From assembly GCF_030219325.1 (NCBI RefSeq), contig NZ_CP126625.1, forward strand, positions 2,592,857-2,656,856: DNA of 64,000 nt. The letters run 5' to 3'. The notes beneath the pieces were generated by a model. That model saw only the letters and a program-made list of their open reading frames with translations. It did not search any database and was not told where the DNA came from. This DNA is from Geothrix sp. Lineage in GTDB: Bacteria; Acidobacteriota; Holophagae; Holophagales; Holophagaceae. Shown piece by piece: positions 24,201 through 34,557 of the stretch; within the stretch, counting starts at the first letter, position 1, and the number at the start of each line of letters is the position of its first letter. Position numbers and translations under genes: made by a program.

Positions 24201-25085
24201 CTACTTCCGCTCCGCCTCGTAGGCCCGGTCCCCGGCGCCGGCGAGGCGGTGTTTTTCGGCGTACCCGCGCTTGTGGTAGACCACCAGGTGCACCAGGAAC
24301 ATCAGCACCAGAACGCCGCCGAAGGTGCAGACGATGGTGGCCCCCGTGGGCGTGTCCAGCTTCACGGAGAACAACACGCCCAGGGCCGAGACCAGGGTCC
24401 CCATGGTCCAGCCGATGGCCAGCCGGGGGCCGATGCGGTCGGTGAAGAGCATCGCCCCGACGGAGGGCACGATCAGGTAGCAGAACACCAGCAGCACGCC
24501 GGCGATGGCCACGCTGGAGGTGACCACCAGGCCGAAGGACGCGTAGAAGAGGAAGTCCCACAGGCGGACCGAGATGCCCTGGGCCTCGGCCTCCTTCGGG
24601 TTCATGGAGATCAGCAGGAAGCGCTTCCGGAAGATGAAGTGGAAGAGCCCGATGACGCCGTACAGGGCGGCGGTCTTCCCCACCTCGGCCCACGACACCG
24701 CCAGGATGTTGCCCACCAGCATGTCCTTCAGGTGCTCGGTCTCGCCCGTGGCCTTGCTCATGGCCAGGATGGCGGCGGCCGACGCCACGGCGTAGGCGAT
24801 GCCGATGAAGGCCTCCTGCGGGATGTGGGCCCGCTTGGATCTCGCCACGGAGAAGACGAAGGCGCCCAGGAAGGTGAACCCGAGGCTGATCCAGTAGGCG
24901 GACGTGCCGTGGGGGTCGAAGCCCATGATGAGGGCCACGATGGCCCCCAGGGCCGCGATCTGGGCCAGGGCGAGGTCCACGAAGATGACGCCCCGCTCCA
25001 CGACGTGGACGCCGAGGTAGGCGTGGATGCCCGTGAGGATCAGGCTCGCCGCAAGCGGCGCCAGCAGGAACTGGAGAATGTCCAT
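24201..25085 (-). CDS. metal ABC transporter permease (ZnuB/MntB family)
   Basis: The product is 294 aa with eight or nine hydrophobic helices, typical of ABC-3 permeases for Zn, Mn or Fe. Family-like segments are VFVDLALAQIAALGA near the N-terminus (as GVIFVDLALAQIA) and GVLLVFCYLIVPSVGAML in the middle. The hydrophilic tail (VVYHKRGYAEKHRLAG) is cytoplasmic. It lies 27 bp after the binding-protein gene. No ATPase gene is found in this operon, so the ATP-binding subunit must be encoded elsewhere. Confidence 0.88.
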   Translation of the reverse strand: MDILQFLLAPLAASLILTGIHAYLGVHVVERGVIFVDLALAQIAALGAIVALIMGFDPHGTSAYWISLGFTFLGAFVFSVARSKRAHIPQEAFIGIAYAVASAAAILAMSKATGETEHLKDMLVGNILAVSWAEVGKTAALYGVIGLFHFIFRKRFLLISMNPKEAEAQGISVRLWDFLFYASFGLVVTSSVAIAGVLLVFCYLIVPSVGAMLFTDRIGPRLAIGWTMGTLVSALGVLFSVKLDTPTGATIVCTFGGVLVLMFLVHLVVYHKRGYAEKHRLAGAGDRAYEAERK

Positions 25086-25112
25086 GGGTCGTCCTTCCCT
25101 TGATCGCGCGGG

Positions 25113-26051
25113 CTACTTTGCCTGCTGGAATGCCCTGACGAGCAGGTTCACGTCGTAGTCGAACAGCTTGATGTAGTCGCCCGTGTCCTTGTCGCCGCCC
25201 ACGGAGGGCATCAGGACCACCACCTGCCCGCCCGTCTCCCGCGCTACGCTCTGGGGCGTCTTCAGGTCGAAGTAGGGCTCCACCAGGATCAGCTTCACGC
25301 CCTGGCGCTTCATGAGGGCGATGAGCTCCACCACGTGCGCCGGGCTGGGGGGGATCCCGGGGCGCGGCTCGACGTAGTCCACCACCTGCAGCCCGAAGCG
25401 CTTCACGAAGTTGGGCCAGGACTGGTGGTAGGTGACCACCTTCCGGCCCCGGTAGGGCTTCATGGCGTCATCCCAGCGGCGCTCCGCGTCGGTCAGGCGC
25501 CTCCGGAAGTCCTCGAGCCGCTGCTGGAAGTAGGCTGCGTTCCCGGGGCTCATCTGGGTGAGTTTCTGGGCCAGGCCCGTGGCGACCCGCAGGCCGTTCT
25601 TGGGATCCAGCCAGTAGTGGGGATTGCCCTGCGGGTGCACGTCCCCCATGGCCCGGGAGACCTGCGCGGTGGGGATCTCCAGGATCTCCGCGAACCGCGA
25701 GGCATCGAAGTAGCCGGGCGCGGCGGGCTGGATCTTCGGGTTCCCGCTCTGGGTGATGAGGGGTGGCAGCCAGCCGATCTCCAGCTCGAGCCCCACCACC
25801 ACCACCAGGTCGGCCCGGCGCAGGTTCAGCAGGAAGCTCGGCTTGGCCTCCACGAAGTGGGGATCCTGGTACCCGCGGGCGATGGCGGTCACGCTCACCC
25901 GGTCGCCGCCCACCTCGCTGACCAGGGACCCCAGGTCCGTGGTGGCGGCGACGACGTTGAGCTTCCCGTCGGCCAGCACGGGCTGGGCGGCGAAGGCGGC
26001 CATCAGGAGGGCCATCACCAGGGATCGGCGGGTCTGCCACTGGATCTTCAT
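25113..26051 (-). CDS. metal ABC transporter substrate-binding protein (ZnuA-like)
   Basis: This 312-aa periplasmic protein has a signal peptide (about residues 1-27). Metal-ligand histidines typical of cluster A-I binding proteins are visible: YQDPHFVEAKPS, GNPHYWLDPKNG and YHQSWPNF, plus an Asp near the C-terminus (GDKDTGDYIKL). The long His-rich loop of E. coli ZnuA is absent, so Zn and Mn cannot be told apart. It is co-transcribed with the permease and preceded by an outer-membrane protein gene. Confidence 0.88.
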   Translation of the reverse strand: MKIQWQTRRSLVMALLMAAFAAQPVLADGKLNVVAATTDLGSLVSEVGGDRVSVTAIARGYQDPHFVEAKPSFLLNLRRADLVVVVGLELEIGWLPPLITQSGNPKIQPAAPGYFDASRFAEILEIPTAQVSRAMGDVHPQGNPHYWLDPKNGLRVATGLAQKLTQMSPGNAAYFQQRLEDFRRRLTDAERRWDDAMKPYRGRKVVTYHQSWPNFVKRFGLQVVDYVEPRPGIPPSPAHVVELIALMKRQGVKLILVEPYFDLKTPQSVARETGGQVVVLMPSVGGDKDTGDYIKLFDYDVNLLVRAFQQAK

Positions 26052-26112
26052 CGGGTGCCTCGGGGATGCTTCAAGGGTGGGAAAGGTGCTGGCCCATCAT
26101 GGCCTGGGACGA

Positions 26113-27309
26113 TCAGAAGGGGTGGGCGCCGTGCGCTCCCAGGACGAACACCAGCTGCAGGCGCAGTTCGCTCGCATCCTGATGACCGTCGTACCGGGTG
26201 AAGCGGTACTGCCCCCGCACCTGGCTGAACTCGCTCATCCAGTAGGTCAGGAGGGCCGAGGCGCCCCGGTCCAGCTGGCTGGATTGCGCGGCCCGCTCGG
26301 ACCAGTCGTACCGGCCCCCCAGGGTCCAGCGCTGGTCCAGCCGGTACTCGAGGCTCGAGTAGAAGCCGAAGGCCCGCTGCTGGACCGGCAGCTGATCGCG
26401 GCGGCTCCACACGAGCTCGGTCCGCCACAGGAGCGAGTTGTAGATCGAGCGCCGCAGCGGCTTCCAGCGGAGGCTCACGTCCACGCCGTGGAGCTTCGTC
26501 AGGAAGTCGTGCCCCAGGTCGTTGTGCCCCTGGGCGTAGGAGTAGCCGAGCTCCAGGTTCGTGTTCTCGGTCAAGTCCTCATAGCCCCGCAGGTGGCCCA
26601 CGAAGCTCAGGTCGTTCTTCCGGCTGGATTTGAACAGGTCGCCTGAATCCCCGCGGAACACCTGGGCGGTGGCCTCCAGGAAGAGGTCTCCCGGCGCGGG
26701 CAGGATGCGGCTCACGGACAGCCCCATGTCGCTGATGCCGTCCTCGCCGTTCACCAGGTTCTCCGTCACCAGCGGACGGTCCGTCCAGGGCAGCGCGTGG
26801 TTGTGCGTGGCGTTCACCTTGCCGAAGGCGGCCCGCAGCTTGCCGACCCTGGCCACGAACTCCCCGGGCAGGGCCGTCAGCGTGACGAAGGCCTCCTCCA
26901 CGCTGACCCCGCCATCGCCGAAGGAGAGGAACACGTCCCCCCTGGAATAGGGGTCGATGACCGACTGCAGACCCAGCTCGGCCTCGTGCATCTCCAGGCC
27001 GGGCACGGGACGCACGTCGTTGCGGCCGACCGATCCGCGGAAGTCGCCGTTCAGGCTGATGTCCGGGTTCAGGGCCTTGGCCGCCGACCCCCCGGCCCCG
27101 CCCAGCGGGGGGGCTTCCGCCCGGGGCGCGGCCTGGGCCGCCTTCAGGGCCTGCACTTCCTCTTCGAGCTTGCGAAGCCGCTCCTCCTGGGCCTTCTGCG
27201 GGTCCTCCGCCGGCTGTGGTGCAGGCGGGGACTGGGCCCGTGCCACTCCGACCGGGAGGCCCGCGGCCAACAGGAGGATCAGGGCGGCGCGGGGAAAGGC
27301 ATGTGGCAC
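26113..27309 (-). CDS. outer-membrane porin-like protein of the metal-uptake locus
   Basis: The product is 398 aa: a signal peptide to about residue 26, a Gln/Glu/Lys-rich coiled-coil (about residues 38-62, EERLRKLEEEVQALKA), then a beta-barrel of amphipathic strands ending in VFVLGAHGAHPF. The periplasmic coiled coil followed by a barrel is seen in trimeric porins. First in the operon with the ZnuA-like and ZnuB-like genes and downstream of a Fur-like palindrome, it probably lets metal or metal chelates across the outer membrane; that is inference. Confidence 0.7.
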   Translation of the reverse strand: MPHAFPRAALILLLAAGLPVGVARAQSPPAPQPAEDPQKAQEERLRKLEEEVQALKAAQAAPRAEAPPLGGAGGSAAKALNPDISLNGDFRGSVGRNDVRPVPGLEMHEAELGLQSVIDPYSRGDVFLSFGDGGVSVEEAFVTLTALPGEFVARVGKLRAAFGKVNATHNHALPWTDRPLVTENLVNGEDGISDMGLSVSRILPAPGDLFLEATAQVFRGDSGDLFKSSRKNDLSFVGHLRGYEDLTENTNLELGYSYAQGHNDLGHDFLTKLHGVDVSLRWKPLRRSIYNSLLWRTELVWSRRDQLPVQQRAFGFYSSLEYRLDQRWTLGGRYDWSERAAQSSQLDRGASALLTYWMSEFSQVRGQYRFTRYDGHQDASELRLQLVFVLGAHGAHPF

Positions 27310-27360
27310 GGGCGTCTTCTCCAGATGAAAGCATTTTCTAATTCAATTCAACCCTGGTCA

Positions 27361-27380
27361 ATGGAAATAATTTTCATTTA
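27361..27380. promoter_or_regulatory. candidate Fur/Zur-family operator
   Basis: TGGAAATAATTTTCA is an AT-rich near-palindrome in a GC-rich background, about 55 bp upstream of the metal-uptake operon start (27309, minus) and 80 bp upstream of the divergent efflux adaptor. Its form (GAAA-TAAT-TTTC) resembles Fur-family boxes. No regulator gene is adjacent. Confidence 0.4.
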
Positions 27381-27458
27381 CGATCAAGAGATTCACTAAA
27401 CCTTGAGCCCACCTAGGCGAAGCTTATGCATGAATTGCCCCTTGGGGAGGTCTTCGAC

Positions 27459-28682
27459 ATGAAGCGGAAGCAGCTGTGGATTCTCGGCGGGGGGCTTGCG
27501 GTCCTCCTGGTGGGCGGCGTCGCCATCGCCGGCATGCAGGAGAAGGGCCTGGCCGTGCAGGTGGCCAAGGTCGGACGGGAGAACCTCCAGTCGAAGGTCA
27601 GCGCCAACGGCAAGATCCAGGCGGTGACCAAGGCCGACATCTCAGCCAACGTGATGGGCCAGGTCACCAAACTGGCGGTCAAGGAGGGGGACCGGGTCAA
27701 GAAGGGCCAGTTCCTCATGGAGATCGACCCGCGCAGCGCCAAGGCCAGCACGGAAGCCATGCAGGCCAACCTGCAGGCCGCCCAGTCGGACCTGATCTCG
27801 GCCATGGCCAACCTGGCCCAGGCCCGCTCGGACTTCGACCGGGCCAAGGCCAACCGCGACGCCGGCATCATCTCCGCGGCCGACTTCGAGCGGGCCAAGA
27901 CGGCCTTCGACACGGCCAAGGCCGCCCAGGAGACCGCCCGCCGCAGGGCGGACCAAGCCAAGGCCAACCTCAGCCAGTCCCACGTGGGTCTCCAGAACTC
28001 CACCATCACCGCGCCCATGGACGGCGTGGTCACCGCCCGCCGCATCGAGCTGGGGGAGACGGCCGTGCCCGGCATCCAGAACTCCGCCGGCACCGTGCTG
28101 GTGACGGTCTCCGACATGAGCAAGGTCGAGGCCGAGATGGAAGTCGACGAAGCCTCCATCCCCACCGTGAAGCTGGCCCAGAAGGCCCAGGTGCGCATCG
28201 ACGCCTACCCCAACCAGACCTTCGACGGCGAGGTCACCGAAGTGGGCGGCAGCCCCATCCTGAAGCTCAGCGCCAACGAGGCCATCAAGTTCAAGGTCAA
28301 GGTCTGGATCAAGAACCCGCCCCTCACCATCAAGCCCGGCCTCTCCGCCCAGGCGGACATCTTCACCGGCAGCCGCGACCAGGTCCTGGCCATCCCCATC
28401 CAGTCCCTGGTGACGCGGGAGATCAAGCCCAAGGCCGGCGAGACGCTGAAGCCCGGCGCGCCCCGGGACGAGGAGGGCGTCTGGCTCTTCGACGGCCAGG
28501 GCAAGACCAAGTTCCTCCCGGTCAAGACCGGCCTCCTGGGTGACCTGAACGTGGAGGTGCTGGACGGCCTCAAGGGCGGCGAGACCGTCATCACCGGACC
28601 GTTCAGGATCCTGCGCGACCTCAAGGGCGGCGAGCTGGTCCGCGAGGACAAGAGCAAGAAGAAGGACGAGAAGAAGGGCTAG
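27459..28682 (+). CDS. MacA-like periplasmic adaptor (HlyD family)
   Basis: This 407-aa membrane-fusion protein pairs with MacB/FtsX-type ABC permeases. It has an N-terminal anchor (QLWILGGGLAVLLVGGVAIAG), a lipoyl half (VSANGKIQAVTKADIS, VKEGDRVKKGQ), an alpha-hairpin of about 80 residues, the second lipoyl half (STITAPMDGVVTARRIELGE) and a beta-barrel domain. The ATG at 27459 follows GGGGAGG by eight bases; an upstream ATG at 27426 lacks a comparable site. It is followed four bases later by the first permease. Confidence 0.88.
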   Translation: MKRKQLWILGGGLAVLLVGGVAIAGMQEKGLAVQVAKVGRENLQSKVSANGKIQAVTKADISANVMGQVTKLAVKEGDRVKKGQFLMEIDPRSAKASTEAMQANLQAAQSDLISAMANLAQARSDFDRAKANRDAGIISAADFERAKTAFDTAKAAQETARRRADQAKANLSQSHVGLQNSTITAPMDGVVTARRIELGETAVPGIQNSAGTVLVTVSDMSKVEAEMEVDEASIPTVKLAQKAQVRIDAYPNQTFDGEVTEVGGSPILKLSANEAIKFKVKVWIKNPPLTIKPGLSAQADIFTGSRDQVLAIPIQSLVTREIKPKAGETLKPGAPRDEEGVWLFDGQGKTKFLPVKTGLLGDLNVEVLDGLKGGETVITGPFRILRDLKGGELVREDKSKKKDEKKG

Positions 28683-28686
28683 CCCC

Positions 28687-29916
28687 ATGAACTATCAAGA
28701 GCTGTTCCGGGTGGCCCTCCGGGCCATCCGGGCCCACAAGCTCCGCAGCTTCCTGACCCTGCTGGGCATCATCATCGGCGTCACCACCATCGTGGGCGTG
28801 GTGGGGATCATCACGGGCCTGAACCGCTACGTGCAGGAGAAGGTGATCGTCCTCGCGCCCGACATGTACATCGTCACGCGCTTCGGCATCATCCGCAGCC
28901 GCGAGGAGTTCCTCCAGGCCATCAAGCGGCCCCAGCTCACCTGGGAGGAGTACCAGCGCATCAGCAGCGGCGTGCTCAGCCATGCCTCGCTGACCGCCAC
29001 GCGCTCCTTCAAGACGCTCCCGGTCAGCTACGGCACCCACCGGCTGGCGGACACCTTCGTGGTGGGCAGCACCGCCAACTTCGCCCGGATCCTGAACCTG
29101 GAGACCGGTGGCAACGGCCGCTTCTTCACCGAGGGCGAGGACGAATCCGCCCAGAACGTGGCCGTCATCGGCGCCGACATCAAGGAGGAACTCTTCCCGA
29201 ACCAGGATCCCATCGGCCGGATGATCCTGGTCCGCGGCCAGCCCTTCCGCGTCATCGGCCACATGGTGAAGGAGGGCAAGGGCCTCGGCATCAACCGCGA
29301 CCAGCTGGTGGTCATCCCCTTCCAGGTCTACCGGAAGAACTTCTTCGCCCCCAACGATCCCCTGGACTACTTCATCAAGGCCCGCGGCGGCGTGGAGGGC
29401 CTGAGCGAATCCATCGACGAGACCCGGGCCTTCCTGCGCGCCATGCGCCACACCTCCTGGCGGGATCCCGATCCCGTGGGCTTCCTCACCCAGGACCAGC
29501 TCCAGGAGCTCTGGCGCCAGATCAGCACCGCCACCTTCGTGCTGCTCACCCTCATCGCCTCCGTGTCCCTGGGCGTGGGCGGCATCGTGATCATGAACAT
29601 CATGCTGGTGAGCGTGGCGGAGCGCACCCAGGAGATCGGCGTGCGCATGGCCCTGGGGGCGCGGAAGCGGGACATCCAGCGCCAGTTCCTGCTGGAGGCC
29701 TCCCTCCTCTCCATGGCCGGCGGCGTGGTGGGCGTCCTCCTGGGCGGGGCCATCGCCCTGCTGGTCAAGGCGGCGACGGGCTTCCCCGCCCAGATCACCG
29801 TGGGCATCGTCCTGATGGGCGTGGGTCTCTCCACGGTGGTGGGGCTGCTGGCCGGCTTCCTCCCGGCCCGCCGGGCCGCCAACCTGCCCGTCATCGACGC
29901 CCTGCGGGCGGAGTAG
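28687..29916 (+). CDS. FtsX/MacB-type ABC permease
   Basis: The product is 409 aa with the four-helix MacB-type topology: TM1 near the N-terminus (LRSFLTLLGIIIGVTTIVGVVG), a large periplasmic domain (~230 aa), then three C-terminal helices around VSLGVGGIVIMNIMLVSV. The motif RTQEIGVRMALGARKRDI is the cytoplasmic coupling loop typical of the family. It has no fused ATPase, unlike E. coli MacB, and no ATPase gene is present in this operon. Confidence 0.88.
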   Translation: MNYQELFRVALRAIRAHKLRSFLTLLGIIIGVTTIVGVVGIITGLNRYVQEKVIVLAPDMYIVTRFGIIRSREEFLQAIKRPQLTWEEYQRISSGVLSHASLTATRSFKTLPVSYGTHRLADTFVVGSTANFARILNLETGGNGRFFTEGEDESAQNVAVIGADIKEELFPNQDPIGRMILVRGQPFRVIGHMVKEGKGLGINRDQLVVIPFQVYRKNFFAPNDPLDYFIKARGGVEGLSESIDETRAFLRAMRHTSWRDPDPVGFLTQDQLQELWRQISTATFVLLTLIASVSLGVGGIVIMNIMLVSVAERTQEIGVRMALGARKRDIQRQFLLEASLLSMAGGVVGVLLGGAIALLVKAATGFPAQITVGIVLMGVGLSTVVGLLAGFLPARRAANLPVIDALRAE

Positions 29917-29924
29917 GAGCCACC

Positions 29925-31223
<1,299 letters not shown>

Positions 31224-31443
31224 CTTCTTCCAACGCCCGTGGGCCAGCGCCTGGGCGCTCGCCTTCGGCTCGACGCACGGCGCCCAACCCACGATTGGAT
31301 GCCCCCGCATGGGGCATCCTCCCGATTCAGTCGGGCATTGCCCCCCTGAATCGGAGTGGGACCTTCCCCCGCGAACGGACGCGCCTCCGGCGCGTCCTCC
31401 CACTCGGCCTGCGCTTCGCTTGGCCTCGCGGAGCGGGTCCCGC
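31224..31443. other. 220-bp hairpin-rich insert between two permease tails
   Basis: No gene is apparent. Several perfect hairpins are visible: GGACGCGCC-TCC-GGCGCGTCC, GATGCCCC...GGGGCATC, and GATTCAG...CTGAATC. The segment lies between the true end of the second permease and a relic of another permease 3' end, so it is either an inserted structured repeat or the scar of a deletion. Confidence 0.55.
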
Positions 31444-31499
31444 GGCCCGCGCTGAAGGCTGCCAAGCAGGATCCCATCGAGGCTTTGCGGTACGAGTAA
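31444..31499 (+). pseudogene. 3' relic of a third FtsX/MacB-type permease gene
   Basis: The first 31 bases are identical to 31168-31198. The next 25 differ at several positions, all synonymous, so both encode a tail ending DPIEALRYE before a stop (TAG at the first copy, TAA here). Synonymous-only divergence means the second copy evolved as a coding sequence before being truncated. The body of that gene is missing. Confidence 0.65.
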
Positions 31500-32009
31500 T
31501 ATCAACAAATATCCAAGGCAAATGGAAACCTGGTTGTCGGCCTTGCTCTGCTTCCTGTATGGCCTTTAATGCCTCCACGAAGAACACGAAGAATAGAAGC
31601 TCACGCGGAGCCGCGGAGACCGCGGGATTGAATGCGCATGCGAATTCTCTCAGCGCCCTCTTCGCCCTCAGCCGTGAGAGCTAACCGCGAATGACGCGAA
31701 TCGCCCTGCGGGCGCGCGAATGGCGAACGGACATTCTTCCGCCTCCTCTCACGGGGCGGATTCACCGGCTCTTGAAGGCCGGCGGCACCGTCCCGTGAGC
31801 GGCCAGCCGCGCAAAAACGCGGCTGGGGGCCGAAGGCCCAGGCGGCCTATCCCCGCTGTTTTCGCGCCCATTCGCGTCATTCGCGGTTCCATGCTTTCAG
31901 CCCAAGTGGAGCCCCGTCCCCAGGGGCATGGGATCCGCGGTGAGACGGCATTTCCACAAATCCCGGAAGATCCTTTCCTCATTCCACATGAATTTGTAAA
32001 TTGCCTCAA
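31500..32009. other. gene-free interval with nested short-word repeats
   Basis: Between the permease relic and the radical-SAM gene there is no convincing gene. The interval holds CACGAAGAACACGAAGAA words (about 31574-31593), GCGGAGCCGCGGAGACCGCGG words (31604-31625) and the larger GCGAATGAC repeat at 31683-31888. Short open frames here run through repeats and have no recognisable product. Confidence 0.5.
31683..31888. repeat. GCGAATGAC-word inverted repeat, long loop
   Basis: The left arm AACCGCGAATGACGCGAAT (31683-31701) is complementary to the right arm ATTCGCGTCATTCGCGGTT (31870-31888). The loop between them is ~170 bp and itself contains GC-rich hairpins. It has the same architecture as the CGCAGATG repeats but a different word. 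Confidence 0.65.
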
Positions 32010-33623
32010 TCACTGCACTCGGAGAATCAACTCTCCGTCAACAAGCGCGAACTCGACCTCGCAGGGCATGGCCTCCACGCTGAAGGCCAGCTCTTCCAGC
32101 CGCGTGGTTCCCTCCTCGATCTGGGCCATGAGCGCCCTGGGATCGTGGTGGAAGGAGACGCGTCGGACAGCTGCTGCTTCGTCGCTGGGCTCGTCCATCA
32201 AGGCCGAGGAATAACTGAAGCAGGCGATCACGTCCGCGGCCAGATCGCCCAGCAGGCGGTCGCCCCGCGCTTCGAAGAGGGACCGGAAGAAGCCGCGCTG
32301 GGTCTCGATGGGCGCGGCCTCGGGGTGGGCCTCCAGCCACGCGGCGAAGGCTTCGAAGACCTCGGATGGCCTCAGCTCCAGCGGCTCCAGCAGCATGCCG
32401 AACCAGGGCACGGCCCGGCCCTGGTTGTAGAGGGCGTCGCAGCCTTTGGCAATGCGGCCGGCCTGATCCATGTCCGCGGCGCTGAAGCTGGGCGAGCTGA
32501 GCACGCGGTAGGGGTTGTGGGCCTCGTGCCGCAGCTGGAGCCCGGCGGCCGTCTCGGCCAGGCGCGTGCCCGGGAGCACCGAGAGGCGGAAGACGTCGAG
32601 GTGGTTGGGCACCAGGCCCATGGCGAAATCCACGCTTTCCCGGAACCCCTCGAGGGTGTCGCCGGGAAGCCCGTAGATGAGGTCGAAGCCGTAGGGCACG
32701 CCGGCCTGGTGCAGCAGGAGGATCTTGGCCTCGAAGTCCTCCGGGTCGAAGCTCCGGCTGATGTTCCGGAGCACGTCATCGTGGGCGCTCTGCAGGCCGA
32801 TCTGCAGGGTGCAGCGGATGGCCGCGAAGAGCCCGGCCATCTCCCGATCCAGGAACTCGCTGCGGACCTCGAAGAAGAAGTGGGTGCCGGGGGCCTTGGC
32901 CGCGATGAGCCGCAGCACCTGCTTGGCCTGGACCTTGTGGTAGTTGAAGGTGGGATCGAGGACGAAGACCTCGCGGATGCCCCGGGCCTCGAACAGGTCC
33001 AGTTCCGCCTCCACCCGGGCCAGGGGGATCCGGCGTGTGCCCGCCGTGCCCCGGGCCTCGAAGCAGAAGTCGCAGGTGAAGGGACAGCCCCGGGAGAGCT
33101 CCCAGAGCGCCCCGCCATAGTCCTCGGGGCGCAGGGTGCCATCCAGGTAGGGCGAGGGCAGGTCCGTCAGGTCCTTCACCGGCCGGGGCCGCGCCCACTC
33201 GGCGAGGGCCCGGGGCGGGTCCCCCTGGAGGAGGCGCCCCATGGCCTCGACGAGGATCTCCTCGCCCTCTCCCGGCAGCACGAAGTCCATGGACGGGTCC
33301 GCCAGGACGCCCGCGACATCCGCCGTGGCCTCGGCCCCGCCGGCAAAGATGACGATGTCCGGCCGGTTGGCCTTCAGGCGGGCGGCGATCTCCAGGGTCT
33401 GGCTGCGGTTCCAGACATACATGGAGAACCCCACCAGATCCGGATCGCTGGCCAGGATCCGCGCGGCGCAGGCCGCGGCCGGCTCGGTCACGAAGGCATC
33501 CACCACCCGGGTCTGGATCACCTCCCCGAAGGCGCCCCGGAGCACCGAGGCCAGCATGGCCGGCCCCAGGGGCAGGGCCCGGGGGGAGGGTTCGATGTGG
33601 ATCGCCACCAGGGCCAGCTTCAT
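32010..33623 (-). CDS. B12-binding-domain radical SAM protein (DUF4080-like)
   Basis: The product is 537 aa. An N-terminal cobalamin-binding-type Rossmann domain (about residues 1-140, with DPDLVGFSMYVWN and IVIFAGGAEATA) is followed by a radical SAM core with C180, C184 and C187 in GCPFTCDFCFEARG that would bind the 4Fe-4S cluster. The helical C-terminal ~200 residues resemble DUF4080-type proteins. Such enzymes carry out methyl transfer or rearrangements, and the substrate is unknown here. The gene stands alone, divergent from the carbonic anhydrase gene. Confidence 0.85.
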   Translation of the reverse strand: MKLALVAIHIEPSPRALPLGPAMLASVLRGAFGEVIQTRVVDAFVTEPAAACAARILASDPDLVGFSMYVWNRSQTLEIAARLKANRPDIVIFAGGAEATADVAGVLADPSMDFVLPGEGEEILVEAMGRLLQGDPPRALAEWARPRPVKDLTDLPSPYLDGTLRPEDYGGALWELSRGCPFTCDFCFEARGTAGTRRIPLARVEAELDLFEARGIREVFVLDPTFNYHKVQAKQVLRLIAAKAPGTHFFFEVRSEFLDREMAGLFAAIRCTLQIGLQSAHDDVLRNISRSFDPEDFEAKILLLHQAGVPYGFDLIYGLPGDTLEGFRESVDFAMGLVPNHLDVFRLSVLPGTRLAETAAGLQLRHEAHNPYRVLSSPSFSAADMDQAGRIAKGCDALYNQGRAVPWFGMLLEPLELRPSEVFEAFAAWLEAHPEAAPIETQRGFFRSLFEARGDRLLGDLAADVIACFSYSSALMDEPSDEAAAVRRVSFHHDPRALMAQIEEGTTRLEELAFSVEAMPCEVEFALVDGELILRVQ

Positions 33624-33738
33624 GATTCCGCCTGGCTAGCAGCCTATCCTCCTGCTGCGGGCGGGGTGGCAGCTTTCCCTGCCGCGACTCATGCCCCTGG
33701 ATCTCTGCTCCGATCCAGAGGGGGCCCCTGGAGCTCCC

Positions 33739-34533
33739 ATGCGACTGCTGCCCCTGATCCTCGCCACCACCACCTTCGTCCTGCCCGCCGACGAACATGC
33801 GACCCCGGCAGCCAAGGCCAAGCCGAAGGCCGCGGTCCAGGCCCAGGCCTCCACCCCGGCGGCCCACGGCCCGGCCCCCGCCGCCGATGCGCCGGACAGC
33901 CCCAGCGCGGCCCTCGCCGAGCTCAGCGCCGGCAATGCCAGGTTCGTGGGCGGAAAGCGCGTCCGCACCCTGGACACCGGCCATGACGCGGCCATGCGCG
34001 CGGCCCTGGTGGGCGGGCAGGCGCCCTTCGCCGTGGTCATCACCTGCTCGGATAGCCGGGTACCCGACGCCCTCCTCTTCGACCAGGAGGCGGGGCGCCT
34101 CTTCACCATCCGCGAAGCCGGCAATGCGCCGGACCTGCAGGGCATCGCCTCGGCCGAGTACGCCGCCGAGCACCTGGGCTCCAAGCTCATCGTCGTCATG
34201 GGCCACACCAGCTGCGGCGCCGTGAAGGCCGTGCGCGAGGCCAACGGCAAGTCCCTGCCCGGCAACCTCTGGGCCCTGCAGGCGGGCATGGCGGGCCTGC
34301 TGGAGAGCACGCCCCAGGATCCCAACGAGGACGCCAAGGGACACCTCGGCCGGCTGGAGGAGGCCAATGCCCGCCGCCAGGCCCAGGCCATGCTCGACCG
34401 CTCCGCCCTGCTGCGGGACCTCGCCGCCGCCGAGAAGCTCTGGATCGTGCCCGCCCTCTACAACCTGGCCAGCGGCAAGGTGCAGTTCTTCAAACCGATC
34501 GCGGTGGTTCCCGTGCCGCAGGCGCACCACTAG
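33739..34533 (+). CDS. beta-class carbonic anhydrase, exported
   Basis: This 264-aa enzyme interconverts CO2 and bicarbonate. The zinc site of the beta class is complete: C103, D105 and R107 in CSDSRV, and H156 and C159 in GHTSCGA. An N-terminal signal peptide (MRLLPLILATTTFVLPA) and a ~45-residue Ala/Pro/Lys linker precede the catalytic domain, so it likely acts in the periplasm. The ATG at 33739 is the signal-peptide start; the frame is open 16 codons further upstream. The gene ends in a perfect hairpin. Confidence 0.9.
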   Translation: MRLLPLILATTTFVLPADEHATPAAKAKPKAAVQAQASTPAAHGPAPAADAPDSPSAALAELSAGNARFVGGKRVRTLDTGHDAAMRAALVGGQAPFAVVITCSDSRVPDALLFDQEAGRLFTIREAGNAPDLQGIASAEYAAEHLGSKLIVVMGHTSCGAVKAVREANGKSLPGNLWALQAGMAGLLESTPQDPNEDAKGHLGRLEEANARRQAQAMLDRSALLRDLAAAEKLWIVPALYNLASGKVQFFKPIAVVPVPQAHH

Positions 34534-34557
34534 CAAAATCGCTTTGCGATTTTGCTA
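34531..34557. terminator. perfect 12-bp hairpin between convergent genes
   Basis: TAGCAAAATCGC, loop TTT, GCGATTTTGCTA. It sits at the shared end of the carbonic anhydrase gene and the minus-strand toxin gene and overlaps the former's stop codon region. Its core ATCGC-N3-GCGAT recurs at 35287-35311. Confidence 0.55.

Noticed and set aside
31720-32214. 164-codon frame after the permease relic
   Set aside because: Crosses the GCGAATGAC repeat and runs into the radical-SAM gene on the other strand; no domain.
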